Positions 55,106-64,000 of a stretch of DNA of 64,000 nucleotides are shown here, piece after piece (position 1 is the first letter of the stretch; each line of letters opens with the position of its first letter). This DNA is from Trissonchulus latispiculum. Taxonomy: Eukaryota; Nematoda; Enoplea; Enoplida; Ironidae. The position numbers and the translations under genes were made by a program. A model generated the notes under the pieces. That model saw nothing but the letters and a program-made list of their open reading frames with translations, searched no databases and had not been told where the DNA came from. Where the stretch lies: NCBI GenBank assembly GCA_030248195.1, contig JASAND010015627.1:1-64000 (forward strand), given 5' to 3'.

Positions 55106-56372
55106 TTAATCACGCGACCGGTTTCGGAACCGACGTGGTCCCTTCATCAGGCGACTCCTGGCTATCACTCGCTGCAAACGTTCCTGAGGGGCTATTGGAT
55201 TCCGTATTCGAATGGGAGGGCAGGCTAAAAGTTCGGGGGACAGGGGGGGGGCACGTTGGACACTTCCGGGAGGAAGGGGGACCTGGGAAGGCCGGGGGGC
55301 GCTCCTGTGTTCAGTAGAATGGATGCTAACAATGTCAGACTCGGAAGGTGGGGACTTGTTGAAACGAAGGATATGTTCCCAATTTAAATTGAGAGGATAG
55401 TCCGTACAAAGTTGGCTAATCCACCGTTTTTCTTTCTTCTTTCTGATGTTTTCATCTGTTGCACCGTCGATCACAGACACCAATAAATCAGTTAAATCGT
55501 GACAATGATCTCTGAAATCACAAGAGAGCGGTTTGTTAGCATCCATTCTACGAATGTCATATCTGTGTCCGTTAAATCGCAAGGACAGGGAGTTTCCTGT
55601 TTCCCCAACGTACTGGGAGCTGCATCCTTTTATTTCCGCCAGATATATAATTCCCGCACTCCTGCAGTCAAAATTGCCCTTGACTCTGTACTCTAGGCCA
55701 GTCACAGAGCTTCTGATACTTGAGCCATGTTTGATGTTAGGGCAGAGGGCGCAATTTCGGCGGCCACACTTAAAAGTGCCATGTCGATCGGACCCGGGCC
55801 GCTCAGTTATTTCCATGGAGCCGGGAGGTGGTAATCTGGCCCTCACAAAGACATCCCTCAGCTTACGCGGAGGTCGCCAAAATAAGTTAATCTTGACATT
55901 GAGACCACTAAGAAAATGTTCATGACGCTTCAATATATCAGTAACACAGTTAAGGTCAGGATGATAGGGCAAAATAAGGAAAAATGACTTCGTTTCGCCG
56001 TCGGGGTCAGGTTGGGTCTTGGGGGCTAGCAAATCGGGTCGGTTGAAGGACAGAGCTTTAGTGATACGTCTGTGTACCTTCCCTCTTGGGTAGCCCCTCT
56101 TGATCAAGTCATCCTTCAGCTGAAGGCACCGTAATTTCGCCACATCAGGTTCAGAACAGATGCGGCAAATTCTGAGAGCCTGGCTATATGCTATCGGCAG
56201 CTTGTGCTGTGCCGGATGACAGGACCCAAAATGCAGGTATTGCCTGGTGTCGGTAGGCTTAATATAGAGATCAGTCACAATTTTCCCATTCTTTAGTTCT
56301 ACGCATACGTCTAGGAAATTGACTTTGGTTCCGCCATAATTAACCTCCAGCTTAATGCTTGGGATTAGATTG
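55106..56372 (-). pseudogene. Penelope-like element: RT C-terminus and GIY-YIG endonuclease, 5' truncated
   Basis: The open frame begins within RT-end sequence (VNFLDVCVELKNGKIVTDLY) and continues TDTRQYLHFGSCHP, a conserved Penelope-like segment. The spacer has a CGRRNCALC cysteine motif. The GIY-YIG nuclease follows with IIYLAEI, QYVGETGNSLSLRFNGHR and KRWISQL. The stop is at 55106. The frame is open for at least 420 codons with no break, so this half could be recent. 5' truncation at about 56372 borders a (GT)n run. GIY-YIG cuts DNA and is the endonuclease of canonical Penelope-like elements. Confidence 0.88.
55121..55150 (-). ncRNA. hammerhead-ribozyme-like core at the Penelope-like ORF end
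   Basis: On the minus strand CTGATGA (55150-55144) is followed by a stem GGGACC/GGTTCC and then GAAAC (55125-55121), the conserved core order of hammerhead ribozymes. It overlaps the last codons. Penelope-like elements are known to carry minimal hammerheads. Helices I and III and the cleavage site could not be assigned with certainty. Confidence 0.4.
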
Positions 56373-56420
56373 TTGTGTGTGTGTGTGATTTATTATTCTG
56401 ATATCTTGTCTTGAATCCTA

Positions 56421-57147
56421 ATGGATCCAGACCCCAGCCCAGCTCAATCTGTCAACTATACTGGCTTTTTACTCCATGCTGCATTCACAAAACTCTGCCT
56501 GGACCTTAACATCATTCCCCCTGGACTTAAAACAAAACGGAAACTCCCCCAGGTCCCGAACTCCTCCCCCCTACGGAAGGCATGGGCCGTGGCTCACGAA
56601 TGTCTAGAGACTCGATTGTTAGCGAGCCTATACCAGCATTATTGGAAACTGTGCCGAAGCTGCCATCCCACATCCCGCCTGATAGACTTTGACGACCGCC
56701 ATAACAACAGCCTCTTGAATAAAAAATCAAGGAAACTGGCAAAGATCAGCTCATTGTCAGAATCCGAGGCAAAAGAGCTTGTGCTCACTAAGGCACAATT
56801 AATCCACGCCGGTTGTACGTCCAAGAGGAACAGACGATTTGTGCGGGCTCGTAAACGGATTAATCAGCCCTCGGAAGACGAACTCAAGAAGACGGTAATA
56901 GACCTAAATTCTGTGGGCATCAGTAGGGAGCAGAAGCTAGTCCTAGCGAAGGGACTGGGTTTCTCTCCCCGCCCTCCTGAGTTCGACCGGTATGATCTGC
57001 TTGTCGGTGTCCGAACTCTTTGCAACCGCCTTCTCCGTTGTAATGCCGGTAATCTGCAGACCAAAGTGTATTGCGACACCCTGAAGCGCGATTTTCAGGC
57101 CATACCTCTGCGCCATCGACACACCAACCGAAGAAAAAAAAGGAGGG
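56421..57147 (+). pseudogene. Penelope-like element: N-terminal part of the ORF, 3' truncated
   Basis: From ATG 56421 the frame encodes about 240 residues, with TGFLLHAAFTKLCLDLNIIP near the start, basic stretches (NKKSRKLAKIS, RRFVRARKRI) and EQKLVLAKGLGFSPRPPEFD, the LSKGLNF-like motif found upstream of the RT in Penelope-like elements. The RT itself is missing: after RRKKRRG a GGGAAAAAAACCC-rich element begins (about 57160), and the last 45 codons of the open frame are element sequence. It lies head-to-head with the GIY-YIG fragment on the other strand. Confidence 0.72.
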
Positions 57148-57159
57148 GGGAAGAGGTTA

Positions 57160-57733
57160 CCGTCGGGAAAAAAACCCAATGCGGGAAAAAAACCCATCGG
57201 CGGGAAAAAAAACCCACCCGGATTTTTTGCTGGAAGCGTGCCAGAACAATTTTGACGGTGCCATTCGAAAGAGCGGGTTGTTTTTAGTAGGTCTACATCG
57301 AAAAATACCAACATTTTTGAAAAATTTCAGAAAAAATTGAATTTTGAAAATTTTGTATGTTTAACACGTAAACATAGGCAAATTTTGGAAATTTTTTAAA
57401 AGTGTTTATTTTTGGCAGTTTAAGCATCCTATCGTGTAGAAAACGTGTTTTTCCTGTATTTAGAGCCAAACTAGACCCATTTTAAGGCAAAAATAAGCAT
57501 TTTTGGCCAAAATTGAAATTTTGGCTTGAAATGGCACCATGTTCGATTTAGACCCCCTGGACCACCCATAACAGAACGAACCCGGGTAAATCCTATACCA
57601 ACTTAATCTATAGGCTCTATTAAACAAATGTGTGTATTAGTTTGACCTTTCCTGCTAACGGTTAGAAAAATATTCAATTTTGAAAAGTGGGTTTTTTCCC
57701 CGCCGATGGGTTTTTTTTTCCCGCCAACTCTAG
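57160..57733. mobile_element. element with GGGAAAAAAACCC subterminal arrays
   Basis: Left: three copies of CGGGAAAAAAACCCA (57164-57215). Right, inverted: two copies ending with the inverse of TAGAGTTGGCGGGAAAAA. The right end resembles hAT termini. Left end and target duplication are unclear. Confidence 0.5.
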
Positions 57734-58039
57734 GTCACCCCCAGGTCGCACCGGAGGGGTTAGAGCAGTGTGGCATATATCATCATGAAGCCCAACAGAT
57801 GCCCTACACATACATACTATCCGCTTTGGTCTAGGTCTTTCCAGTAGTTCAGGGTGGCCAGCCAAAGTTTGTCAAATTTCGGCACTTGGACGGACCAAAA
57901 TTTTCGAAAATTTCAAAGTCCCAAAAAAATTGCAGGGAAGCAGTGGGAACAACAATAATGCAGCCTCTAGGGTTATTTTTGACGCTCTTCAAGATAGGCT
58001 ATTAAAATCCTATATAGCTCATACCGGTAAGCCCACACT

Positions 58040-58094
58040 GGAGGTGGGTTTTTTTTCCCGCATATTAAAATGGGTTTTTTTTCCCGCTTGACTA
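58040..58094 (-). mobile_element. end of a second GGGAAAAAAAACCC element
   Basis: On the minus strand TATAGTCAAGCGGGAAAAAA, CCC, then ATTTTAATATGCGGGAAAA. It replaces the 3' end of the NADAR ORF. Confidence 0.5.
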
Positions 58095-59034
58095 TACATG
58101 CACTGGCAGTTCGCCGTCTCGTACAACCTGAACAACATCCCCAAAGTGCACGACATCGTAACGAACATCGTAAGCGGTTTCCTCCTTCAGCGTTGCTCTA
58201 AGGTCCATCAAAATGCTTCCCAAAGCATTTTTCCCAGGAAGACGTGCCGGGTTCACCGTATTATCGCTTTTGTGAAGGCCAGTAGTCCAAAAAGCAGTCT
58301 TGCTAGGATAGGTAGAGTGGGCTAGGAAAGAGGTACCGGAGAGCCGCAAACTGTCCCTGAAAGACGAACACTGATAGACTTTCGCCTCCTGGATCTTCTG
58401 CATCAGAGGAAGTTCAAACGATTCCATATCTCTCACTTCTAAGCGCCTGATGATTCCACTTCCGATGCGTTTCGCCTCAATCGGGGACTTAGCTCGTAGA
58501 ACAGCAGCAGCTTCCTCTTCAAATCCGTAATGTATGAGCCGGAAATACTGAAAAGCATGCTCGGCTGAGAGGAAGTGCATGTCCTCGATTTCCAGATCAA
58601 AACTATAAAAGCAGGACAATGGGTCTTCAGCGCCATGGAATACCGTAACACTTGGCGGCTGAGGATCGGAGGGAGGATTAATTTGAAGGGACTCTGTCTG
58701 GGTGGACGACGTAAGGAGTTCGTACTGTTGAGTGGCAGGAGGGCAGGTAGAGTGCACCTGGGAAGGAAGTGGAGTCGGAAAACAACGATCACAGCCACAC
58801 AACATTAAGTTTTGAAAGTTTTCCAAAACTGGTGAACAGCTGAGGCAAGATGCCAACACATCGGATGTGGAAAACGGATCGGCACTTGTGGCAGGTGACC
58901 AAATGATCAAATTCGCCAACCGGGTTACCACAGTTATTCCCGCACGATTTGGATTTGACTGCTTTCGAAGAAAGGCGGTTTCGGGAATCGCTTTTCGCAT
59001 TAGTAGAACCAGGGGTACCTGATCGAGAGCTCAT
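58092..59034 (-). pseudogene. PHD-like zinc finger plus NADAR-domain protein, probably retroelement-borne
   Basis: From ATG 59034 the frame encodes a Ser-rich leader and a PHD-like finger: SCGNNCGNPVGEFDHLVTCH, then KCRSVFHIRCVG. The last Cys pair (CGCDRC) lies in the frame of the 58092-59000 ORF, so a frameshift near 58850 splits the finger. The second frame gives a NADAR (YbiA-type) domain: VTVFHGAEDPLSCFYSFDLE, FLSAEHAFQYFRL with the conserved Glu, SPIEAKRIG, FWTTGL and LPGKNALGSILMDLRATL. NADAR proteins cleave N-glycosidic bonds, for example on ADP-ribosylated guanine or riboflavin-pathway intermediates. PHD fingers occur in ORF1 of CR1-like LINEs, so this may be a LINE ORF1 or an adjacent captured gene. 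The 3' end is lost to a mobile element. Confidence 0.78.
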
Positions 59035-59048
59035 GGTTGAGAAAATCC

Positions 59049-59049
59049 G

Positions 59050-59100
<51 letters not shown>

Positions 59101-59101
59101 G
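59049..59101. repeat. (CAAT)n microsatellite
   Basis: About 13 CAAT units immediately upstream of the PHD-NADAR ORF start. LINE 3' ends often terminate in such runs, so it may mark an element junction. Confidence 0.95.
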
Positions 59102-60889
59102 TAAGAAGATTTGAGCCGGGACTGTAGATAATCCAACAGCATAAATCCATCAGGTAGTCAGCGCAACAATCATTATCAATTTCTAGAATACTGAATCAAA
59201 TGGGTTAAAACAAATGGGACTAGACAGTGGTGGACTTTGTAGGTTGTTATGATAAGTTGGAATTTGGAAAAAGCGCTGGAAAATGTTCGAAAATTCCAAA
59301 ATTTTTTGAGAAAAAAATGGTGCAGAATCAAGTAACGGAATGCCTGGCACTTTAAGAGCAACAGTCAAGCTATGTTCTTTTACAGAGCAACACTCAAGCT
59401 ATGTTCTTTTACTATACATAATTTCTAGAGATGCTCCGGGGCCGCCACTATCGAGGCCGGGGCCGGGCCTGGAAACTAAGGGTCTAAATTAAAATTTTTT
59501 AAAAAATCTTAAAAATTCAAATTTTGCAATTCCTAGCACGCAGATGTTACTATTATTAATTAACGACAAAATTAAATAGAACCGGTCCAGGTTAACACGA
59601 ACCTCCTATCAAATTCCGCATTGTTAATACATTTCAATTTTTAAACTGTATAAATAAGCTCGCATTCATAAAGAAACCAATGCTGTCATAGTAAACTATT
59701 TCAGATAATATTTTAAAGCTCAACAATAAAACAAGAAGTCTAGATGATGTTCGAAATTTTCTGCAAAGTCCTGGAAACGACCTACAACCATCAAAACTTA
59801 TATAATCTTAGCGTTGCGTAACAAAAATATATACATGGCTGAAAAGAATAAAATTGTTAAAATTTGCTATTTCGTGCACTCTGGAAACTGCAAAAGCTCA
59901 GCCGTTACTACAGCTTAAAACTTCACTTTTCCAGCGAAATATATAGATCAACATATAAAACGTAAAGTCAACTCAAGTTATTATTAAATACGTTCAAGTT
60001 AAAACCAAGTTTGAAACTAAAATCCATACGATTATATAATATACATCCCGGCGAAGCCGGAAATTTTTGAAAAATATGGGCAAAAATGTAAATAAATTTT
60101 GCTTAAAAAGTTTGTAAATTCCTAGGCATTTTGAAGTCAGCCAGAAAAAAAGGAAATAAAAGGAATTTTGGGCGAATAAAAGGAAATAAAAGGAAGGTCT
60201 CGAAAAAAAAGGAAATAAAAGGAAAAAAGGAACCGCAACAGGCCTGCAAATTAGGCACTGTAGGTGGCGCTTAGCTTCGTCAATGGCAGCTCAACCTACG
60301 GCTACTCTGCTGTTTACAGCTGTAGTGACCTATGTTCGAGGTCATAAATGGTTATGCATTTCCCCCTAAAAATCGCTGATTTTTTTGCATGATGTTAGGG
60401 CTGGTATTAAGGTACAACATATATGCCAATGTCCTTTTGGCTTTTGATATCTGCATATAGTTTTGGCCAAAAATGTGCTAATTTTTGGGCAGAGCCGAAA
60501 GACCACTTTCGCCGTAAGTTCAACTTAACTCAAGCAGGAAAGCAGATAGAAGGCTCAAATTTGTTGTGTAAACTGGGCCATATATCCTTACTATGTGTGC
60601 CAAATTTGAGCTGGTTTGGTTAAGCATTACCCAGTGAAAAGAGCCAAAATCGTGCAAATTGGTCAACTTTGACGGCTCGCTGTGAACGCTACAGGCGGAA
60701 TTGGAAAAAACGGCAAGTGCCAAAGGTCTTAGAATGTCTTCTAGTTTAATATATATCGGAATGAGCGAAATCGATTTTTGAGGTTGAACAACTTATATAT
60801 ATTGACTTTATATTGACTTAATTGACCCGGGTCGAATCACTCAGAATCCGAGTCATATATATATACGTATAGATATCGTTCAACAGTAG
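59102..60889. other. AT-rich stretch, no gene seen
   Basis: Short ORFs only. A hAT-like start TAGAGATGCTCCGGGGCC near 59428 and a run of GGAAATAAAAGG repeats at 60158-60235 (ending near CAACAGGCCTG) hint at further decayed elements whose ends I could not pair. Confidence 0.45.
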
Positions 60890-60904
60890 CAAGCAAGCCA
60901 ACCA

Positions 60905-61320
60905 CAGCACTCCACAACCAGTTTGAGCATGCAGTTCTATTTCAAATGTTGCTCAGCTCGCGCAGGGCTTTCATTTGGTACCAAATTTGACCATTTTTGA
61001 AAAATTTCATTTTTGACCCAAAATCGCCTAAGTCCCCACCCCACCCCACCACAGCACTCCACAGACACTTTGAGCATGCAGTTCTATGACAAAAGTTGCT
61101 CAGCTCGCTGAGGGCTTTCATTTGGTATCAAATTTGACCACTTTTGAAAAATTTCATTTTTGACCCAAAATCGCCTAAGTCCCCACCCCACCCCACCACA
61201 GCACTCCACAGCCACTTTGAGCATGCAGTTCTATGACAAAAGTTGCTCAGCTCGCTGAGGGCTTTCATTTGATACCAAATTTGACCACTTTTGGAAAATT
61301 TCATTTTTGACCCCATGACC
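60905..61320 (-). repeat. 147-bp satellite, about 3 monomers
   Basis: Inverted relative to 50140-50950: AAAAGTGGTCAAATTTG, GATACCAAATGAAAGCCC and GGGGTGGGGTGGGGA on the minus strand, period about 147 bp. Confidence 0.9.
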
Positions 61321-61324
61321 TCCC

Positions 61325-61740
61325 ACCGACCTGACCCTCCAGATGGCAAAGTGGAACCAGCACAGCAAGATGGGTGGGTCAGACGGCAAAACGGATGCCA
61401 GGAATGAGCTGGGCGCACCAGAAAACCCCTATAGACAATGTTTTGAGAGGCTATGTACAGCCCTATATGGTGTTCCCGGAAGTCGGTACCGACCGGACCC
61501 TACAGACGGCAAAGTGGAACCAGCACAGCAACATGGGCGGGTCAGACGGCAAAACGGACACCGGGAATGAGCTGGGCGCACCAGAAAACCCCTATAGACA
61601 AAGTTTGGAGAGGCAAAGTAAAGCCTACTATGGACCTCCAGGAAGCGGTTACCGAACTGACCCCTCAGACGGTCAAGTGGAACCAGCCCAGCAACTTGGG
61701 CTACTCGGGAAGCAAAACTGATAGCGGGAATCGATTCTCC
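61325..61740 (-). repeat. minisatellite matching 49760-50130, inverted
   Basis: Three units with GGCAAAGTGGAACCAGC, GCACCAGAAAACCCCTATAG and ATGAGCTGGGC, period about 150-180 bp. Confidence 0.8.
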
Positions 61741-62464
61741 GTCTCAAAAAACCTTTGTATGCAAAAATTGAGCCACCCATGTAGCAAAATAAGCGAAAAA
61801 ATTAAGTTCAAAGTTCGACCCAAAATTCACCAACTTTGGCCGGCCAGTACCGAAAAATTACGCACAGAGACGGAAAATTATATAGCATTTGAACGACCCC
61901 GATATGTGTACTGTTTAACCATATAGTCAGTATTACCCCATATATAGCCCAATCTGACTTATTAAGGCGCCTTTGAAGCATACTTTTTGGCCATTTTAGC
62001 GTTTTGGCCGACTTTGGCCCCCAGCCAAAAATTTTTTCCGGCTCTGGGAGGCATAAAAACTAGCTTATTTTCTTATTTTTGATTTGTACTACAAGAATAT
62101 ATATGGGTTTCATAGGCAAAAATTTTTCTATCTGTAGTTATTCAAGCTACAAAACCCCCTTATGAGACATCAAAAGCGAGAAACCGGAAAAAAACATCTC
62201 TCGTAAGCGATTTTTGGCATAACTTTTTAACGGAAAGTGGTACGGGGATGAAACTTCAGGAACATACTAAACTCGACACGTACAATTTTTTGCGCACATA
62301 ATCTGCGCAGGATCTGCGCAGCCTTGTTTTACACGGTCATTCGACCATTTTCACTCATATTATAGGGGTCGCTACCGCGACCCCTATGATTAGCTACAAA
62401 AATGAGAAAAATTGAGCGAAAATTGTCCAGAAGCTAAGAAAAAAATTTCGATTTTTGTGGCGTT

Positions 62465-62547
62465 AAAGAGCTGGTTCCGGTTCCGGTTTTTTAAAGCTCG
62501 TTCCGGTTCCGGTTCCGGTTTTTCGGAGTTCCGGTCGATCCCTAGTA
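62465..62547 (-). mobile_element. right end of a GGTTCC-type hAT element, partner not found
   Basis: Arrays of GGTTCC end in the inverse of TAGGGATCGACCGGAAC, a hAT-like terminus. The other end was not recognised in the window. Confidence 0.5.
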
Positions 62548-62550
62548 CGT

Positions 62551-63857
62551 ATATATATATATATATATTTTATAATTTTTGTACCAAACGACTAGTCTCG
62601 TCATTCCGAGTCCAAAAAATCGTTTTTGGTCTTCAAACTGAATTTATTATAAGCAAAAAACGGGTTACTTTGACTTAATTTTTGGCGGTTTTAGACCAGT
62701 CACTTTTTGCGTCTAAAAAGCTAGCCCAGGCATATGCACTTATATACGTATATGGTTACAAGACAAGGTTATATGGTCGAAGGTTTACAGGCAACGACAA
62801 CGGATAAATCTAATACGAAGAAACATTTAATGAATCATCAAAAGCAGTTAAACTTACGACGACGACGATTGTTAATGTAGCGATTATGCCGAGGGGTTGC
62901 TACCTTATACATGAACTGAGAGGTGTTGCAATCCAACGCTATGTAAAATCTGAAAAATTAGATATATACAGTTTATAGAAAATTAAATTAACCAGACACT
63001 AAGAACAGTGACACTTGAAGCGGACAGGTGAACCGATCGCTGAAGCGGGTAGCTGAACCGATCGCTGATCTCACCGTTTCCTCTTATCGCCCTCGAAAAA
63101 GGGGTGCTCCAAAGTGGTTTAAACTGCTAAAAAGTACTCAAACATTGAGTTTGAGTACCAGAATAGACGATTTTTGACCAAAACATTCCGGCGAAGCCAT
63201 TGAAAATTCGACCAAAAACCCTTAAAATTTGGCATTTTTGGAACCTTTAGTGAGGTGAGGCGTGAGGGGGAGGAAGGCAAAAAAGCCCAGCGCCCCACTA
63301 AAAGGCCGGAATGGAGGGCGATAGTCAGGGAGCGGGTCCCCACATTTCGATGACCCACCACTTTTGTACCTCCCTTCACTTTTCGGCAGCCGCCCAGTGT
63401 GGAAAAATGAAGATTTCGAGGTCAAATTATCAAACTTTTTTACATTTTTACCTTGAGGATCGAAAATGCTTGTGTTTCGCTGGCTAGGAGGCTAAAACCC
63501 TAAAAATGCCAGTTCGAAGGCCCACATAAATTTCCACCTTCCCCCCCGGTCGAGAACATGCCACAATTTATATATATATACCATTCGTACGTTGAATTTT
63601 CCGGCTTCGTCCAATGTTTTAACATAGATACGTATATATGTTCGCTATCCTGGCTTAAAAACACCTGAAATTTAGTTATTCAACACAAAAACCTAATAAG
63701 TCGCAAAAAATCAAGTCAAAAATAAAAAAGTCAAGCACATGCCCCACATCGATAGGAGAGGCTTCTTCAAGCCCGCCCCTTCAATTTTGTCCTTAGAAGT
63801 ATAAGCCAGAAGGTGGAGGTAGTTTAAACTTTTTTAATTTGGAGATGCATGATTATT
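62551..63857. other. non-coding stretch with fragments of the G-rich family
   Basis: At 63150-63300 TAGACGATTTTTGACCAAAA, ATTCCGGCGAAGCC and AAAATTTGGCATTTT mark a degraded copy of the G-rich element. No gene seen. Confidence 0.45.
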
Positions 63858-64000
63858 ATAGGGGAGCGCGCGCGCTCCCCTATAATATGGGTGTAAAAGG
63901 CGCTGCGCGGCCCTTAGAGACCCGTTCGAGCACCGTGCCAGCTAAATATAGCAAGGTTAACAAAAAAAATCAAAATTTGGTTTTTTGGCTGGAACTTTCG
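63858..64000 (+). mobile_element. hairpin-ended element (copy 4), cut by the window end
   Basis: A perfect 26-nt palindrome (63858-63883, ATAGGGGAGC outward arms with GCGCGC centre) is followed by AATATGGGTGTAAAAGG, as in the other copies. The stem sequence differs from copies 1-3. Confidence 0.6.

Larger units (their letters stand above)
60890..62387 (-). mobile_element. hairpin-ended, satellite-bearing element (copy 3, inverted)
   Basis: On the minus strand it begins with the 26-nt hairpin ATAGGGGTCGC/GCGACCCCTAT (62387-62362) and AATATGAGTGAAAA. It continues with the GCGCAG repeats and GAGTTTAGTATG shared with 49190-49210, the GGTTCCACTTTGCCGTC-type minisatellite, and the satellite monomers. 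It mirrors copy 2 in order but is shorter. Confidence 0.65.

Noticed and set aside
1..64000. CRISPR arrays, prokaryotic operons, phage genes
   Set aside because: No array with regular spacers; repeats are eukaryotic satellites and transposon ends, and genes have spliceosomal introns.

Overview
The window reads as nuclear DNA of an invertebrate animal. It carries a spliced p38-type MAP kinase kinase gene, two intron-poor ionotropic-glutamate-receptor-like genes, a tRNA-like gene, and a very dense nested mass of transposable elements (Ty3/gypsy, Penelope-like, two LINE fragments, many hAT-like non-autonomous elements, foldback elements and satellite arrays). Metazoan kinase and receptor families and GT-AG introns support an animal. 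The receptor type resembles lineage-specific nematode or arthropod expansions, but I cannot fix the phylum from sequence alone.

Layout. 1-8.0 kb: a decayed Ty3/gypsy retrotransposon on the minus strand (gag, altered protease, RT, RNase H, integrase), followed by probable UTR/LTR sequence. 10.8-21.9 kb: a matryoshka of hAT-type elements, two of them closed by perfect 8-bp target-site duplications (TSDs), containing an 878-bp-arm palindrome that duplicates a promoter and first coding exon. 21.9-23.8 kb: another hAT element and a foldback element made of G-rich repeats. 24.6-27.0 kb: a TTAA-flanked element with a hAT element nested inside. 27.2-30.1 kb: two tandem receptor genes on the minus strand. 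32.1-39.8 kb: the MAP2K3/6-type gene on the minus strand (eight exons located, 5' exon missing). Its introns hold a LINE fragment, hAT and G-rich elements, and a tRNA-like gene on the opposite strand. 40-52 kb: nested small elements and a hairpin-ended element family that carries 140-149 bp satellites. 52.7-59.1 kb: retroelement graveyard with LINE endonuclease/RT, two head-to-head Penelope-like fragments, and a PHD-finger plus NADAR-domain ORF. 60.9-64 kb: an inverted copy of the satellite-bearing element and the start of another.

The most interesting points are: (1) several hAT-like families whose termini differ but which all carry short-period subterminal arrays; (2) a family with a terminal hairpin of exactly 26 nt whose stem sequence changes while pairing is kept, coupled to internal satellite arrays; (3) a G-rich element family with 5-bp TSDs; (4) a palindromic duplication of a CCAAT/CHR-like promoter plus first exon; (5) a PHD-NADAR ORF among retroelements; (6) a tRNA-like gene whose anticodon loop looks inverted. 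All boundaries were read by eye. No database search was possible.
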